The position numbers and the translations under genes are program-made. Shown here piece by piece: positions 54,647-62,702 of a stretch of 64,000 nt of DNA; the first letter of the stretch is position 1, and each line of letters starts with the position of its first letter. The notes below the pieces were generated by a model, which was given only the letters and a program-made list of their open reading frames with translations, was not told where the DNA came from and did no database searches. Source of the DNA: Marinomonas piezotolerans (GTDB lineage Bacteria; Pseudomonadota; Gammaproteobacteria; Pseudomonadales; Marinomonadaceae); contig NZ_QKRA01000001.1 of the NCBI RefSeq assembly GCF_003362755.1, positions 682,001 through 746,000 on the forward strand, written 5' to 3'.

Positions 54647-55815
54647 TTGTGCCACTCCATACGCTGAACGACAAGCACTAATACACCAAAACAAATCCCC
54701 CAAAACGCCGATGCCACACCAAAAAATGACACACCAGAGACAGTAGTTAAAAATGTAACTAACGCTGGCTCGCGCAGAGAATCGTCGTCAAATGCTGATT
54801 TTAAATTTGCACCAATGGTTCCCAACAACGCTATACCTGCTAGTGCGGCAATCATTTCTTTAGGGAATACAGCGAACACTCCTACTAATGTAGCCCCAGC
54901 GATCCCCGCAAGCCAATAAAAAATTCCAGCAGACATGCCAGCAATATAGCGTTTCTTTTCATCAGGATGAGACTCAGGACCACTACAAATTGCTGCAGTA
55001 ATCGCCGCCAAATTGAATGCAAAACCGCCCAACGGCGCAAGTAATACGGTCGCCCCCCCTGTCCAAGAAAGCAAATTAGACACCGGAACGTCGTAAGCAC
55101 TAGAGCGCATGACAGCAACGCCTGGTATGTTTTGGGAGGTAAGTGTAACGATGAATAGAGGTATTCCGACCCCCAGAATTAACGACATATTCCATTCTGG
55201 AGTCACCCAGTAAAATTGTCCAAGTTCAAGTGGTATACCGCTAAAATCTGCGTCGGACGCAAATACCGTCATCATTAATCCGATGATGAGAACAAACACT
55301 ATTGCGTATCTAGGCATCAACTTTTTTGCGATTAAGTAACCAGCAAACATGACACTCACCATCAATAAATTTGTTTGCATTGAGGTAAATATCGCGACAC
55401 CAAAGTTAAATAGAACGCCCACCAACATTGCACACGCGATGGGTAACGGTATCCAGCGCATGAGCTTATCAAATAAGCCAGATAGCCCTAGCGCTAATGC
55501 CAATCCACCTGCGAATATGAAGACACCAATCGCTTCCGCATACGACGCCTGCGTTAAGCTAGTTGCTAGTAACGCTGCTCCAGGCGTAGACCAAGCTGTA
55601 ATAACAGGTGCTTTATACCACCATGAGAGAAAAAAACACGTTGCCCCCATCCCTAATCCTAGGGCCATGATCCAAGAAATTTTCATCGCTTCACTTGCCC
55701 CCACGGCATCTGCCGCTTGGAAGACGATCGCTACCGAGCTTGCAAAACCGATTAGAACAGCTATAAAACCAGCGACAACAGCACTGACACTTAGATCGGA
55801 CATTAACTTTGACAT
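54643..55815 (-). CDS. benE: BenE-family benzoate/proton symporter-like transporter
   Basis: A 390-residue membrane protein with about 12 hydrophobic helices, matching the BenE family of benzoate transporters. Opening FIAVLIGFASSVAIVFQAA and the ITAWSTPGAALLATS segment are typical. No benzoate degradation genes lie in the window, so the true substrate is open. It is followed by the coupled GntR gene and preceded by a 61-base gap downstream of the ZIP gene end. Confidence 0.88.
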   Translation of the reverse strand: MSKLMSDLSVSAVVAGFIAVLIGFASSVAIVFQAADAVGASEAMKISWIMALGLGMGATCFFLSWWYKAPVITAWSTPGAALLATSLTQASYAEAIGVFIFAGGLALALGLSGLFDKLMRWIPLPIACAMLVGVLFNFGVAIFTSMQTNLLMVSVMFAGYLIAKKLMPRYAIVFVLIIGLMMTVFASDADFSGIPLELGQFYWVTPEWNMSLILGVGIPLFIVTLTSQNIPGVAVMRSSAYDVPVSNLLSWTGGATVLLAPLGGFAFNLAAITAAICSGPESHPDEKKRYIAGMSAGIFYWLAGIAGATLVGVFAVFPKEMIAALAGIALLGTIGANLKSAFDDDSLREPALVTFLTTVSGVSFFGVASAFWGICFGVLVLVVQRMEWHK

Positions 55816-55876
55816 ATCAAATACTCCTTGTAGAGGAGCAATGATATCTCTAGAGAGCGACTTTTGTATACATTTT

Positions 55877-56605
55877 TTAAATATGTATCGATTTATGAGT
55901 TAGCATGAATCCCATTAATCCTAAAACAAAGCCAATAACAGCCCCCAATGGAGGCCCCCAGTGTTTTTCTAATCGCACTTGCGGTGCAATATCTTGGAAT
56001 ACGGCATAGAGAATACCTCCCGCGGCGAGCAGCATTATCCCCGACACCAGCTCGCTGAATGATGCCAACCAATAATACGCTAGCAAGCCCGCTGCGGGCC
56101 CAGCCAAAGCTAATACAGCCAGTACCGTTAAAATTGTCGAAGAGCGGTATCGACTGGACGCCTTAAGCTCACGAAATGCATTAAAACCTTCAGGGACATT
56201 CTGCATAGCGATCAATAACGCTAGCAATACAGACGACCCTTTGCCTAATGCTATCGATGCCCCCAAAGCAATGGATTCTGGGATAAAATCTGAAAGCATT
56301 GCCGCTAACTGCCCAGCAGAAGTATGGTGTTTATCCAATTGTATATCGATCATCATAAACATGATTCCACCTAGCAAAAACAGCCCTGCGCTCAACCACG
56401 GATCAAATGGCTCGATACCCTCAGGCACAAGAACGAAAGCGACGGCAGACAATAGTGCTCCGCCACCAAAGGCCGTAACACTATGCCGTAGCTCTTCATT
56501 CAACCAATTGGGACGAAAACTATCGAGCGTTGCTAATAATCCGCCTAAGGGCATCGCTAACCCTGCCATTAAGGTTAACAACAAGATGTACATCCACTCT
56601 GGCAT
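55877..56605 (-). CDS. ZIP-family metal transporter
   Basis: A 242-residue membrane protein of the ZIP family, which imports zinc or other divalent metals. The metal-binding helices carry DFIPESIALGAS (about 105-116) and MQNVPEGFNAF (about 132-142), the forms of the HNxPEG site. There are about eight helices. AGGGAG precedes ATG 56605, chosen over GTG 56620. It lies 77 bases downstream of the histidine kinase gene across a weak terminator hairpin, so it may be partly co-transcribed with the dsbD operon. Confidence 0.88.
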   Translation of the reverse strand: MPEWMYILLLTLMAGLAMPLGGLLATLDSFRPNWLNEELRHSVTAFGGGALLSAVAFVLVPEGIEPFDPWLSAGLFLLGGIMFMMIDIQLDKHHTSAGQLAAMLSDFIPESIALGASIALGKGSSVLLALLIAMQNVPEGFNAFRELKASSRYRSSTILTVLAVLALAGPAAGLLAYYWLASFSELVSGIMLLAAGGILYAVFQDIAPQVRLEKHWGPPLGAVIGFVLGLMGFMLTHKSIHI

Positions 56606-56631
56606 TAAATGCTCCCTCACTTAAATAGAAA

Positions 56632-56648
56632 ACCGCTTCTTAAGCGGT
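56632..56648 (-). terminator. Short hairpin after the histidine kinase gene
   Basis: ACCGCTT pairs with AAGCGGT around a 3-base loop and is followed on the minus strand by TTTTC. A second hairpin (AGCTTC/GAAGCT, 56666-56682) directly follows the kinase stop. Termination is probably weak, which leaves room for read-through into the ZIP gene. Confidence 0.5.
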
Positions 56649-56682
56649 ATGAACTCTACAGATTCAGCTTCATTACGAAGCT

Positions 56683-58083
56683 TTATGGTGGAAAAGAAAC
56701 TCGAACAGTAAGTCCATTGGGACGATTGGGCTCGAAATTTATTGTGGCGTCATATTGTTTTGTGAGCGCAGCAACGATGGACAATCCCAGCCCAGCCCCC
56801 GAATGATCACTGCCACGGAAAAAGCGCTCTGTTAGGCGTGTTAGATTCTCTCTGGAAACCCCTTCGCCCGTATCTGAGACATCTAAAGTCACACTGTCTT
56901 GAAAGCGATACCACCCTATATCGATACGGCCACCCACAGGCGTAAATTTGACGGCATTGGATACTAGGTTTCGTAAAATGATCTCCAAGTGATTTACTTC
57001 GATAGGAAACATCAGTTCTTTTTCACTATCTCGAACCTCCAGCACAATGTCTTTTTCAGCGACGATTGGATAAAGCTCTGCCAATATCTGTCGCGTCTCT
57101 TTTTGTAACGCAATCTCTTTACTACAAGTCCCTTGAGACTGACTTTCAACGCGAGCATAGGCGAGTAGCTGCTCAACAATTCGCGCACTTCGATCAACAC
57201 CATCCACCATTTTTAACAGTGAATGCTGCCTTTCTTGCTCATTTTGTGAAGACTCTGCGTTCTGCGCATGCAACTTCAATATCGCAAGTGGCGTCCTTAG
57301 CTCATGGGCCGCATCAGCGATCCAGCGTTTTTCGCGAGCCATCAAATCGTCGATCTCTGACAGTAAGGTGTTTAACGCCTGTTGAATAGGTGCTAACTCT
57401 TGCGGGACGTTTTGTAGGTTTACAGGTTCGAGTTGGGCTGGCTCAATTTTCTGAATTCTATTCGTTAATTGCTTCAATGGCTCCAAACCTATACCTACAG
57501 CACCCCATACTAGCAAGCCAATTAAAGGCCAACCGATTAGCTGAGGTAGCACGGTATTCAAAACAATTTCAGTGACAATCTCTCCACGAACATCCAAACG
57601 CTCGGCAACGACTATTCGAAACTGATTGTCCTTTTCTAGCGTTTTGGTCAACTCAAATGTACGCCATTCATATCGTTCACTTTTTGCAGATCCAAAACCG
57701 TTGTAGTGCGTTTGTTCTGGCTCAATGCTTTGACTATCAGAGGATGCAACCACTTTATCGTTTCGCCAAATACGAAAATAAATCTTACTTTCGTATTCAT
57801 GCCCAACCGCAGACAGCTCGTATTCATCTGACTCCGTTACCACAGAGGGATAAACAAAGGTCGGTACTTTGCGCCCTTCAGACAAATCCTCCCCTGCTAG
57901 TTTCAATAATAATCTAGCCTGCTGCGCCAACCGTGCATCGAACAACTCTTCTACTTCATGATTAGCAAAACCTACACTTACAACACCCAAAAGTAGGCTC
58001 GTCAACGTAAACAACGACATCACCAGAATCAGCGTTCGCTGCTTAATGGAATTAGGCAAATACTTATTCAGTGCCTTAAACAC
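56683..58083 (-). CDS. Sensor histidine kinase (QseC/PmrB-like)
   Basis: A 466-residue membrane kinase. The first helix is about 16-38, a periplasmic sensor region covers about 39-180, and the second helix is about 182-205, followed by a HAMP-like stretch. The phosphorylated histidine lies in DAAHELRTPLA; NLVSNAVKF, DTGEGVS and GSDHSGAGLGLS form the ATP site. The acidic sensor resembles PmrB/QseC only in size; its signal is unknown. It starts with GTG preceded by GGAG, 3 bases after the response regulator stop, in the dsbD - regulator - kinase operon. Confidence 0.92.
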   Translation of the reverse strand: MFKALNKYLPNSIKQRTLILVMSLFTLTSLLLGVVSVGFANHEVEELFDARLAQQARLLLKLAGEDLSEGRKVPTFVYPSVVTESDEYELSAVGHEYESKIYFRIWRNDKVVASSDSQSIEPEQTHYNGFGSAKSERYEWRTFELTKTLEKDNQFRIVVAERLDVRGEIVTEIVLNTVLPQLIGWPLIGLLVWGAVGIGLEPLKQLTNRIQKIEPAQLEPVNLQNVPQELAPIQQALNTLLSEIDDLMAREKRWIADAAHELRTPLAILKLHAQNAESSQNEQERQHSLLKMVDGVDRSARIVEQLLAYARVESQSQGTCSKEIALQKETRQILAELYPIVAEKDIVLEVRDSEKELMFPIEVNHLEIILRNLVSNAVKFTPVGGRIDIGWYRFQDSVTLDVSDTGEGVSRENLTRLTERFFRGSDHSGAGLGLSIVAALTKQYDATINFEPNRPNGLTVRVSFPP

Positions 58084-58086
58084 AAG

Positions 58087-58755
58087 CTACTCTCCAACTT
58101 GCTTTTCGATGACATAGCCAATACCACGAATTGTACGAATTAATCCGGGATAAAACTTCTTACGCAAATGATGTATATGCACTTCCAGGGTATTACTTTC
58201 TACCTCCTCCCCCCAACCATACAGCGATTGGATGATTGCATCTCGCGTAAATACATGACCTGGCCGAGAAATCAATTCATTCAGCAACACAAATTCGCGT
58301 CGTGTAAGTGACACATCTCGTCCCTGATAAAGTACTTGCATACTATCTGGATGCAGCTCAACATCACCATGGGTGATTGTGGAAATGGAGCGGCCCTTCG
58401 CGCGCCTAACAAGAGCTCGGATACGCGCCTTTATTTCAACAATATCAAACGGCTTCACAACATAGTCATCCGCGCCAGCATCTAAACCACTTACACGATC
58501 CTCCAACGAGTCTCTTGCTGTCAGCACGAGTACAGGTGTATCAATAGCTTTCTCCCGAGCCTTAGCTAAGACAGTCATACCATCCATTCGCGGCAATCCA
58601 AGATCCAGAATAATCAGATCGAAGGCTTCCTGTTCGATAGCTTGTAACGCTTGCACACCATCGGATAACCAGTCGATCACAAAACCTTCGCGCCGTAGTG
58701 CGACACACATACCGTCACCTAAAGACTGATCGTCTTCGACCAATAGTATTCTCAA
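58087..58755 (-). CDS. OmpR-family response regulator (PmrA/QseB-like)
   Basis: A 222-residue regulator with a receiver domain (LVEDDQSLGDGM start, phospho-acceptor Asp51 in LIILDLGLPRMDG, Lys in VVKPFDI) and a C-terminal winged helix (REFVLLNELISRPGHVFTRDAI). It begins with TTG preceded by GAGG at 8 bases, 5 bases after the dsbD stop. The two CTTAAG-N5-CTTAA boxes in the dsbD/tlpA promoter match what PmrA/QseB regulators bind, so self-regulation and control of both operons is likely. Confidence 0.93.
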   Translation of the reverse strand: MRILLVEDDQSLGDGMCVALRREGFVIDWLSDGVQALQAIEQEAFDLIILDLGLPRMDGMTVLAKAREKAIDTPVLVLTARDSLEDRVSGLDAGADDYVVKPFDIVEIKARIRALVRRAKGRSISTITHGDVELHPDSMQVLYQGRDVSLTRREFVLLNELISRPGHVFTRDAIIQSLYGWGEEVESNTLEVHIHHLRKKFYPGLIRTIRGIGYVIEKQVGE

Positions 58756-58760
58756 TTTGC

Positions 58761-60503
58761 TTACCTCAATTTATCTAGGTGTTCGAGCATTTCACGCTCA
58801 GATAATTCACCTTGTGTAACGTCTGAAAGAGTGCCATCACTGTTAAAAAATACGATAGCTGGAGGGCCGAATATACCTAAAGACTCCATAAATGCATGAT
58901 GCTTTGAAGTGTTGTCAGTTATATCCAGTTGAATAAATTGATATCTATCTGCCTGACTATGAAGACTCGCCTTATCGAAAACTTCTTTCTCCATAGTTTT
59001 ACACGCAGTGCACCAATCCGCATACAAATCGAGCACAACAGGCAATCCATCCGCATTGGCACGCGCAATCTGATTTTGAACATCTAGCACCGAATCATAG
59101 CGAGTAAATAATGCGCTTTGTTGCCCTTCATCTTCATTTGAGGTCGCTGTGCCAAAAAATTTCAGCGGAGTCATTAAACTTGGCGAACCAGCGAGAGATG
59201 AACTACCAATACTCAAACTGTAAAACAATAGCGCTATCGAACCCGCTAACTGCATACGACGCCACTTACCTGATAAAGTATTCGGTATAATATAGCAGCC
59301 GTAGGCAAGCAGTAATAACGCCCACATCATTGTACTCACATATTCTGGTAAAAAGCGTCCTAATAAAGAGATCGAAACTCCTAGAAGCACTACGCCAAAA
59401 AAGGCTTTCACGTGCTGCATCCACATACCAGCTTTAGGTAAGAAGCGGCCGCCCCCCAAACCCATTATTAGAAGTGGCCCCCCCATGCCGATGCTCAACA
59501 CAAATAATACCGCACCGCCCAACCAAGCATCTCCAGTCGTACTGATGTATAGCAAAGCACCCGCCAAAGGCGCAGAAACGCAAGGTGATACAACCAATGC
59601 GGAGATGGCCCCCATTATGGCAACACCGAACAGCTGCCCTCCTTTTCGGTTTGACCCTAGCGCATCCATCTTATTGCGGAGCCTGTCAGGAAGCTGTAAT
59701 TCATAGAGCCCAAACATCGAAAGTGACAACAACACAAATACAAGCGCAAAAAAGGCTAAGATCCAAGGGTTTTGCATGGCCGCCTGAAGGTTTAATTGCG
59801 CCCCAAATATCCCTACCAATACCCCTGCAATCGTATAGGTTACTGACATACCAAGCACATAACTTAATGCCAGCACAAAACCTTTTTTACTTGATAACTT
59901 ACCCGATTGACCAGCAATAACCCCAGCTAAAATAGGCACCATTGGAAGTACACAAGGCGTCAATGAAAGTCCTAGTCCTAATGCAAAGAATGTGAGCAGA
60001 GTCACCCACACACCGTTATTCATCAACCCCGAAACCAAGCCCTGCTCTTTCGTCGTAGGGCTCGGCTGAGTCACAGCCTGCTCATTTGTCAAGGACAACG
60101 TAACGGTCCTTTGTTGAGGTGGATAACACAAACCTTGCTCAGAACAGCCTTGATACGTGACCTCATACGCTGTCGGAGCACCAGACGCCTTTGTATCGGT
60201 CACCTTTACTCTCACTTGGTCATGGAATACCTCTACCAAACCAAAATTCGGATCATCTTTCTGTTCTGCTTGAGATAGCCACATGAGATGCAAATCACGT
60301 TTTTGCCCCACCTCACTAACCCGAATTCTATCTTTGTATAAGTAGTAGTGAGGTGAAATTTGCCATTCCAAAACACCATCAGGGGTAGATGAGAGAACAA
60401 ACGCCTGATCCGGCTTTAAAAACTCGCCAGCGCTCGCGACAACACTCACAAACATCCATATAAGTAAGTAAAAAGATTTCATAGTGATCAGCCAATGCTT
60501 CAT
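58761..60503 (-). CDS. dsbD: Thiol:disulfide interchange protein DsbD
   Basis: DsbD carries electrons from cytoplasmic thioredoxin to periplasmic thiol proteins. After a signal peptide, the N-terminal periplasmic domain has its cysteine pair in QGCSEQGLCYPP. The eight-helix membrane part has LTPCVLPMVPIL and VSPCVSAPLAGAL. The C-terminal thioredoxin domain has YADWCTACKTME. All three cysteine pairs are intact in 580 residues. GGAG lies 5 bases before the ATG. It is the first gene of an operon with the two-component system and divergent from a TlpA-type gene that it may reduce. Confidence 0.95.
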   Translation of the reverse strand: MKHWLITMKSFYLLIWMFVSVVASAGEFLKPDQAFVLSSTPDGVLEWQISPHYYLYKDRIRVSEVGQKRDLHLMWLSQAEQKDDPNFGLVEVFHDQVRVKVTDTKASGAPTAYEVTYQGCSEQGLCYPPQQRTVTLSLTNEQAVTQPSPTTKEQGLVSGLMNNGVWVTLLTFFALGLGLSLTPCVLPMVPILAGVIAGQSGKLSSKKGFVLALSYVLGMSVTYTIAGVLVGIFGAQLNLQAAMQNPWILAFFALVFVLLSLSMFGLYELQLPDRLRNKMDALGSNRKGGQLFGVAIMGAISALVVSPCVSAPLAGALLYISTTGDAWLGGAVLFVLSIGMGGPLLIMGLGGGRFLPKAGMWMQHVKAFFGVVLLGVSISLLGRFLPEYVSTMMWALLLLAYGCYIIPNTLSGKWRRMQLAGSIALLFYSLSIGSSSLAGSPSLMTPLKFFGTATSNEDEGQQSALFTRYDSVLDVQNQIARANADGLPVVLDLYADWCTACKTMEKEVFDKASLHSQADRYQFIQLDITDNTSKHHAFMESLGIFGPPAIVFFNSDGTLSDVTQGELSEREMLEHLDKLR

Positions 60504-60551
60504 AGCGGCTCCAATTAAAGTTTGTGTCGTACTTTAAGTTACGTCACAAAG

Positions 60552-60591
60552 CTTAAGCTAAGCTTAATGCATCCCTTAAGATTGCCTTAAG
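60552..60591. promoter_or_regulatory. Two PmrA/QseB-type boxes in the dsbD/tlpA divergent promoter
   Basis: CTTAAG-N5-CTTAA occurs twice: at 60552-60567 and 60575-60590, each with an 11-base repeat step. A further CTTAA lies at 60600-60604 and a CTTTAAG at 60532-60538. The consensus known for PmrA, also used by QseB, is (C/T)TTAA(G/T)-N5-(C/T)TTAA. As CTTAAG is self-complementary, the sites can serve both directions. They sit in the 132-base gap between the two start codons. Confidence 0.75.
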
Positions 60592-60635
60592 CTTGAACTC
60601 TTAATGTCAATGACAACACACTCTGAGGATGCGCC

Positions 60636-61187
60636 ATGACACATTACCTTTTTGCAAAAAACTATTTTGTACGGGCACAGCGTATGCTGTTAGCAGGGCT
60701 ACTTACTGTTGCCGCCGTCGCGCACGCGGATACTCAAGTCCTCCCTACTTCCAACGCTGAACTTGCGCCACTAGCTACTTTCGAGATGCCTGCCTTCAAA
60801 GGTGAATCTAAACATCTTGAAGATTATCGAGGTGACATTGTTTTAGTCGATTTTTGGGCATCTTGGTGCAGTCCATGTCGATCTTCATTTCCATGGATGA
60901 ACAATATGACCAATAAGTATCGGGATGACGGATTTAAAATAGTTGCCATCAACCTCGACCAAGATCGAGCAAATGCATTGGACTTTTTGCAATCACTTCC
61001 GCCTGAATTTGATGTCCTATTTAACCCTGATGGCCAAATGCCAGAAGCTTTTGAAGTCATCGGCATGCCAACAAGCTTTTTATTGGATCGCCAAGGAAGA
61101 GTTCGCGCCACCCACATAGGCTTTCATTCAGATCAAACTGCAGCATATGAGCAACAAATACAGCAGCTCATTCATGAGGACCTTTAG
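60636..61187 (+). CDS. Periplasmic TlpA-family thioredoxin-like protein
   Basis: A 183-residue protein with a signal peptide (hydrophobic MLLAGLLTVAAVAHA, cleavage after about residue 31). The thioredoxin fold shows FWASWCSPCRSSFPWM with a CxxC of the CSPC type, and the cis-proline loop VIGMPTSFLL. TlpA/ResA-type proteins reduce partner thiols in the periplasm. DsbD, encoded divergently, could keep it reduced. GAGG precedes the ATG. It is followed after 1 base by the DUF4266 gene in one operon. Confidence 0.92.
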   Translation: MTHYLFAKNYFVRAQRMLLAGLLTVAAVAHADTQVLPTSNAELAPLATFEMPAFKGESKHLEDYRGDIVLVDFWASWCSPCRSSFPWMNNMTNKYRDDGFKIVAINLDQDRANALDFLQSLPPEFDVLFNPDGQMPEAFEVIGMPTSFLLDRQGRVRATHIGFHSDQTAAYEQQIQQLIHEDL

Positions 61188-61188
61188 C

Positions 61189-61416
61189 ATGCTCAATAAA
61201 TTAATACGCTCATCTATTGTGATCACAGCGATCTATATGCTCGCGGGTTGTTCCGATTTAGGTGTCAAACCTTGGGAGCGAGACCTGCTCGCCCAAGATG
61301 AAATGAATCTCATCAATGACCCAATTGAAACGAGCCTCAATGACCATGTTTATTTCAGTAAAGAAGCAAGCTCTGGTGGTCAAGGTTTTGCAGGAGGTGG
61401 CTGTGGCTGCAACTAA
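61189..61416 (+). CDS. DUF4266 lipoprotein with Gly/Cys tail
   Basis: A 75-residue protein. The N-terminus is a lipoprotein signal ending in LAGC (lipid on Cys20). The mature part has VKPWERDLLAQDEM, the DUF4266 hallmark, and ends in SSGGQGFAGGGCGCN, a flexible tail with two cysteines one residue apart. The tail could bind metal, be reduced by TlpA, or carry a modification; none is shown. ATG 61189 follows GAGG and lies 1 base after the TlpA stop. Its tail codons overlap the DUF3570 start and serve as its ribosome binding site. Confidence 0.88.
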   Translation: MLNKLIRSSIVITAIYMLAGCSDLGVKPWERDLLAQDEMNLINDPIETSLNDHVYFSKEASSGGQGFAGGGCGCN

Positions 61417-62674
61417 ACAACGCTCCCCAAAAGACATAGCAACATTGCTCGCGACTGCAAGCTGTGCTTTAACCGCAGGAATAAGCAGCAACGCTAACGC
61501 TGGAGAAAACTGGGATGTTGATTCGGCATTGATGGTATATAGCGAGAGTGATTCTCGCGTTAGCGCAATAGAGCCAGTGCTGGAGTTAAAGCGTAAATAT
61601 GATAGTGAAACAGCACTGACCACGAAAATCGTGGGTGACACATTGACAGGCGCTTCTCCAAACGGTGCAACGCCAAGCGATTCGACCCAAACCTTTTCAA
61701 GCCCATCAGGCAACGGTACTTATGACGTTCCCCCTAATACCACGCCTTTAGATGACACCTTTAGGGATACTCGTGGCGCATTCTCGATTAATTGGAACGC
61801 TCCCGCTGGGCGCGATTGGGCTTATAGCATCGGTTCACATCTGTCTGCTGAACATGATTATCAGTCCGTAGGTATCAATGGCTCATTATCTCGTTATCTC
61901 AATAATAAGAATACGACCCTGACACTGGGACTAAGCGCATCCAACGACACAATTAATCCAGAAGGCGGAGTTCCGACTGGTTTAAGCACGATTAACAGTG
62001 CAAGAGAAAAGAGTGATGATTCAAAGTCTCTGACTGATGCGCTCTTCGGAGTTACTCAAGTCATTAACCGCCGTACGCTGATGCAATTTAATTATGGTGT
62101 CAGCCAAAGCAGTGGCTACCAAACCGATCCTTACAAATTTCTATCCGTAATAGACGTAAACACAGGCGGTAATTACCAAATTGCGGGCGAAAACCAATAC
62201 CTATTTGAAAAACGACCTGACTCTCGGCTAAAGCAAACCGTCTATTGGCAAACAAAATATCAACTCACCAATAACGATATACTAGACCTTAGTTACCGTT
62301 ACATGTGGGACGATTGGGGAGTCACATCACATACACTAGAGACCAAATATCGGTTTAGATTCGATCATCAATACCTTGAACCACAGCTAAGGCTCTACCA
62401 GCAATCTGCTGCGGACTTTTACCAACGCTACCTAACCAGCAACAATTATTTGTCGCAGGATTACGCGAGTGCAGACTACCGCCTTGGAGACATGACAACT
62501 TACACACTGGGGTTAAAATATGGCTACCAGTTTGAGAACTCCAGCGAAGCCTATGGCAAGATCGCTCTGTATCACCAAGATAGCACAGGAAATAAAGGGT
62601 TCGGTAAACTGACGTCGCAAGACTTGTACCCAAGTATGGATGCGATCATGGTAACGTTAGGCTATCGTTTCTAA
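61403..62674 (+). CDS. DUF3570 outer-membrane beta-barrel protein
   Basis: A 423-residue protein with a signal peptide (cleavage near ANAG, residues 31-34) and many alternating beta strands ending in aromatic Phe (LGYRF), typical of outer-membrane barrels. It belongs to DUF3570. Residues 79-85 read DTLTGAS, with Thr82 (codon 61646-61648) placed like the threonine of the ApbE flavinylation motif (DxxTGAT/S). GTG 61403 has GGAGG five bases upstream, inside the DUF4266 tail codons; a longer frame opens at 61316 but is unlikely. It sits just before apbE. Confidence 0.88.
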   Translation: MAATKQRSPKDIATLLATASCALTAGISSNANAGENWDVDSALMVYSESDSRVSAIEPVLELKRKYDSETALTTKIVGDTLTGASPNGATPSDSTQTFSSPSGNGTYDVPPNTTPLDDTFRDTRGAFSINWNAPAGRDWAYSIGSHLSAEHDYQSVGINGSLSRYLNNKNTTLTLGLSASNDTINPEGGVPTGLSTINSAREKSDDSKSLTDALFGVTQVINRRTLMQFNYGVSQSSGYQTDPYKFLSVIDVNTGGNYQIAGENQYLFEKRPDSRLKQTVYWQTKYQLTNNDILDLSYRYMWDDWGVTSHTLETKYRFRFDHQYLEPQLRLYQQSAADFYQRYLTSNNYLSQDYASADYRLGDMTTYTLGLKYGYQFENSSEAYGKIALYHQDSTGNKGFGKLTSQDLYPSMDAIMVTLGYRF

Positions 62675-62702
62675 GTAATCACAAGAATTAGCAGAGGATA
62701 AT

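Noticed and set aside
55349-55903. A 184-codon open frame opposite benE
   Set aside because: It lies entirely across the benE reading frame and has no family likeness.
61316-61402. A longer DUF3570 protein starting at 61316
   Set aside because: The extra residues lie in the DUF4266 coding region and would hide the signal peptide; GTG 61403 has a well-placed GGAGG.
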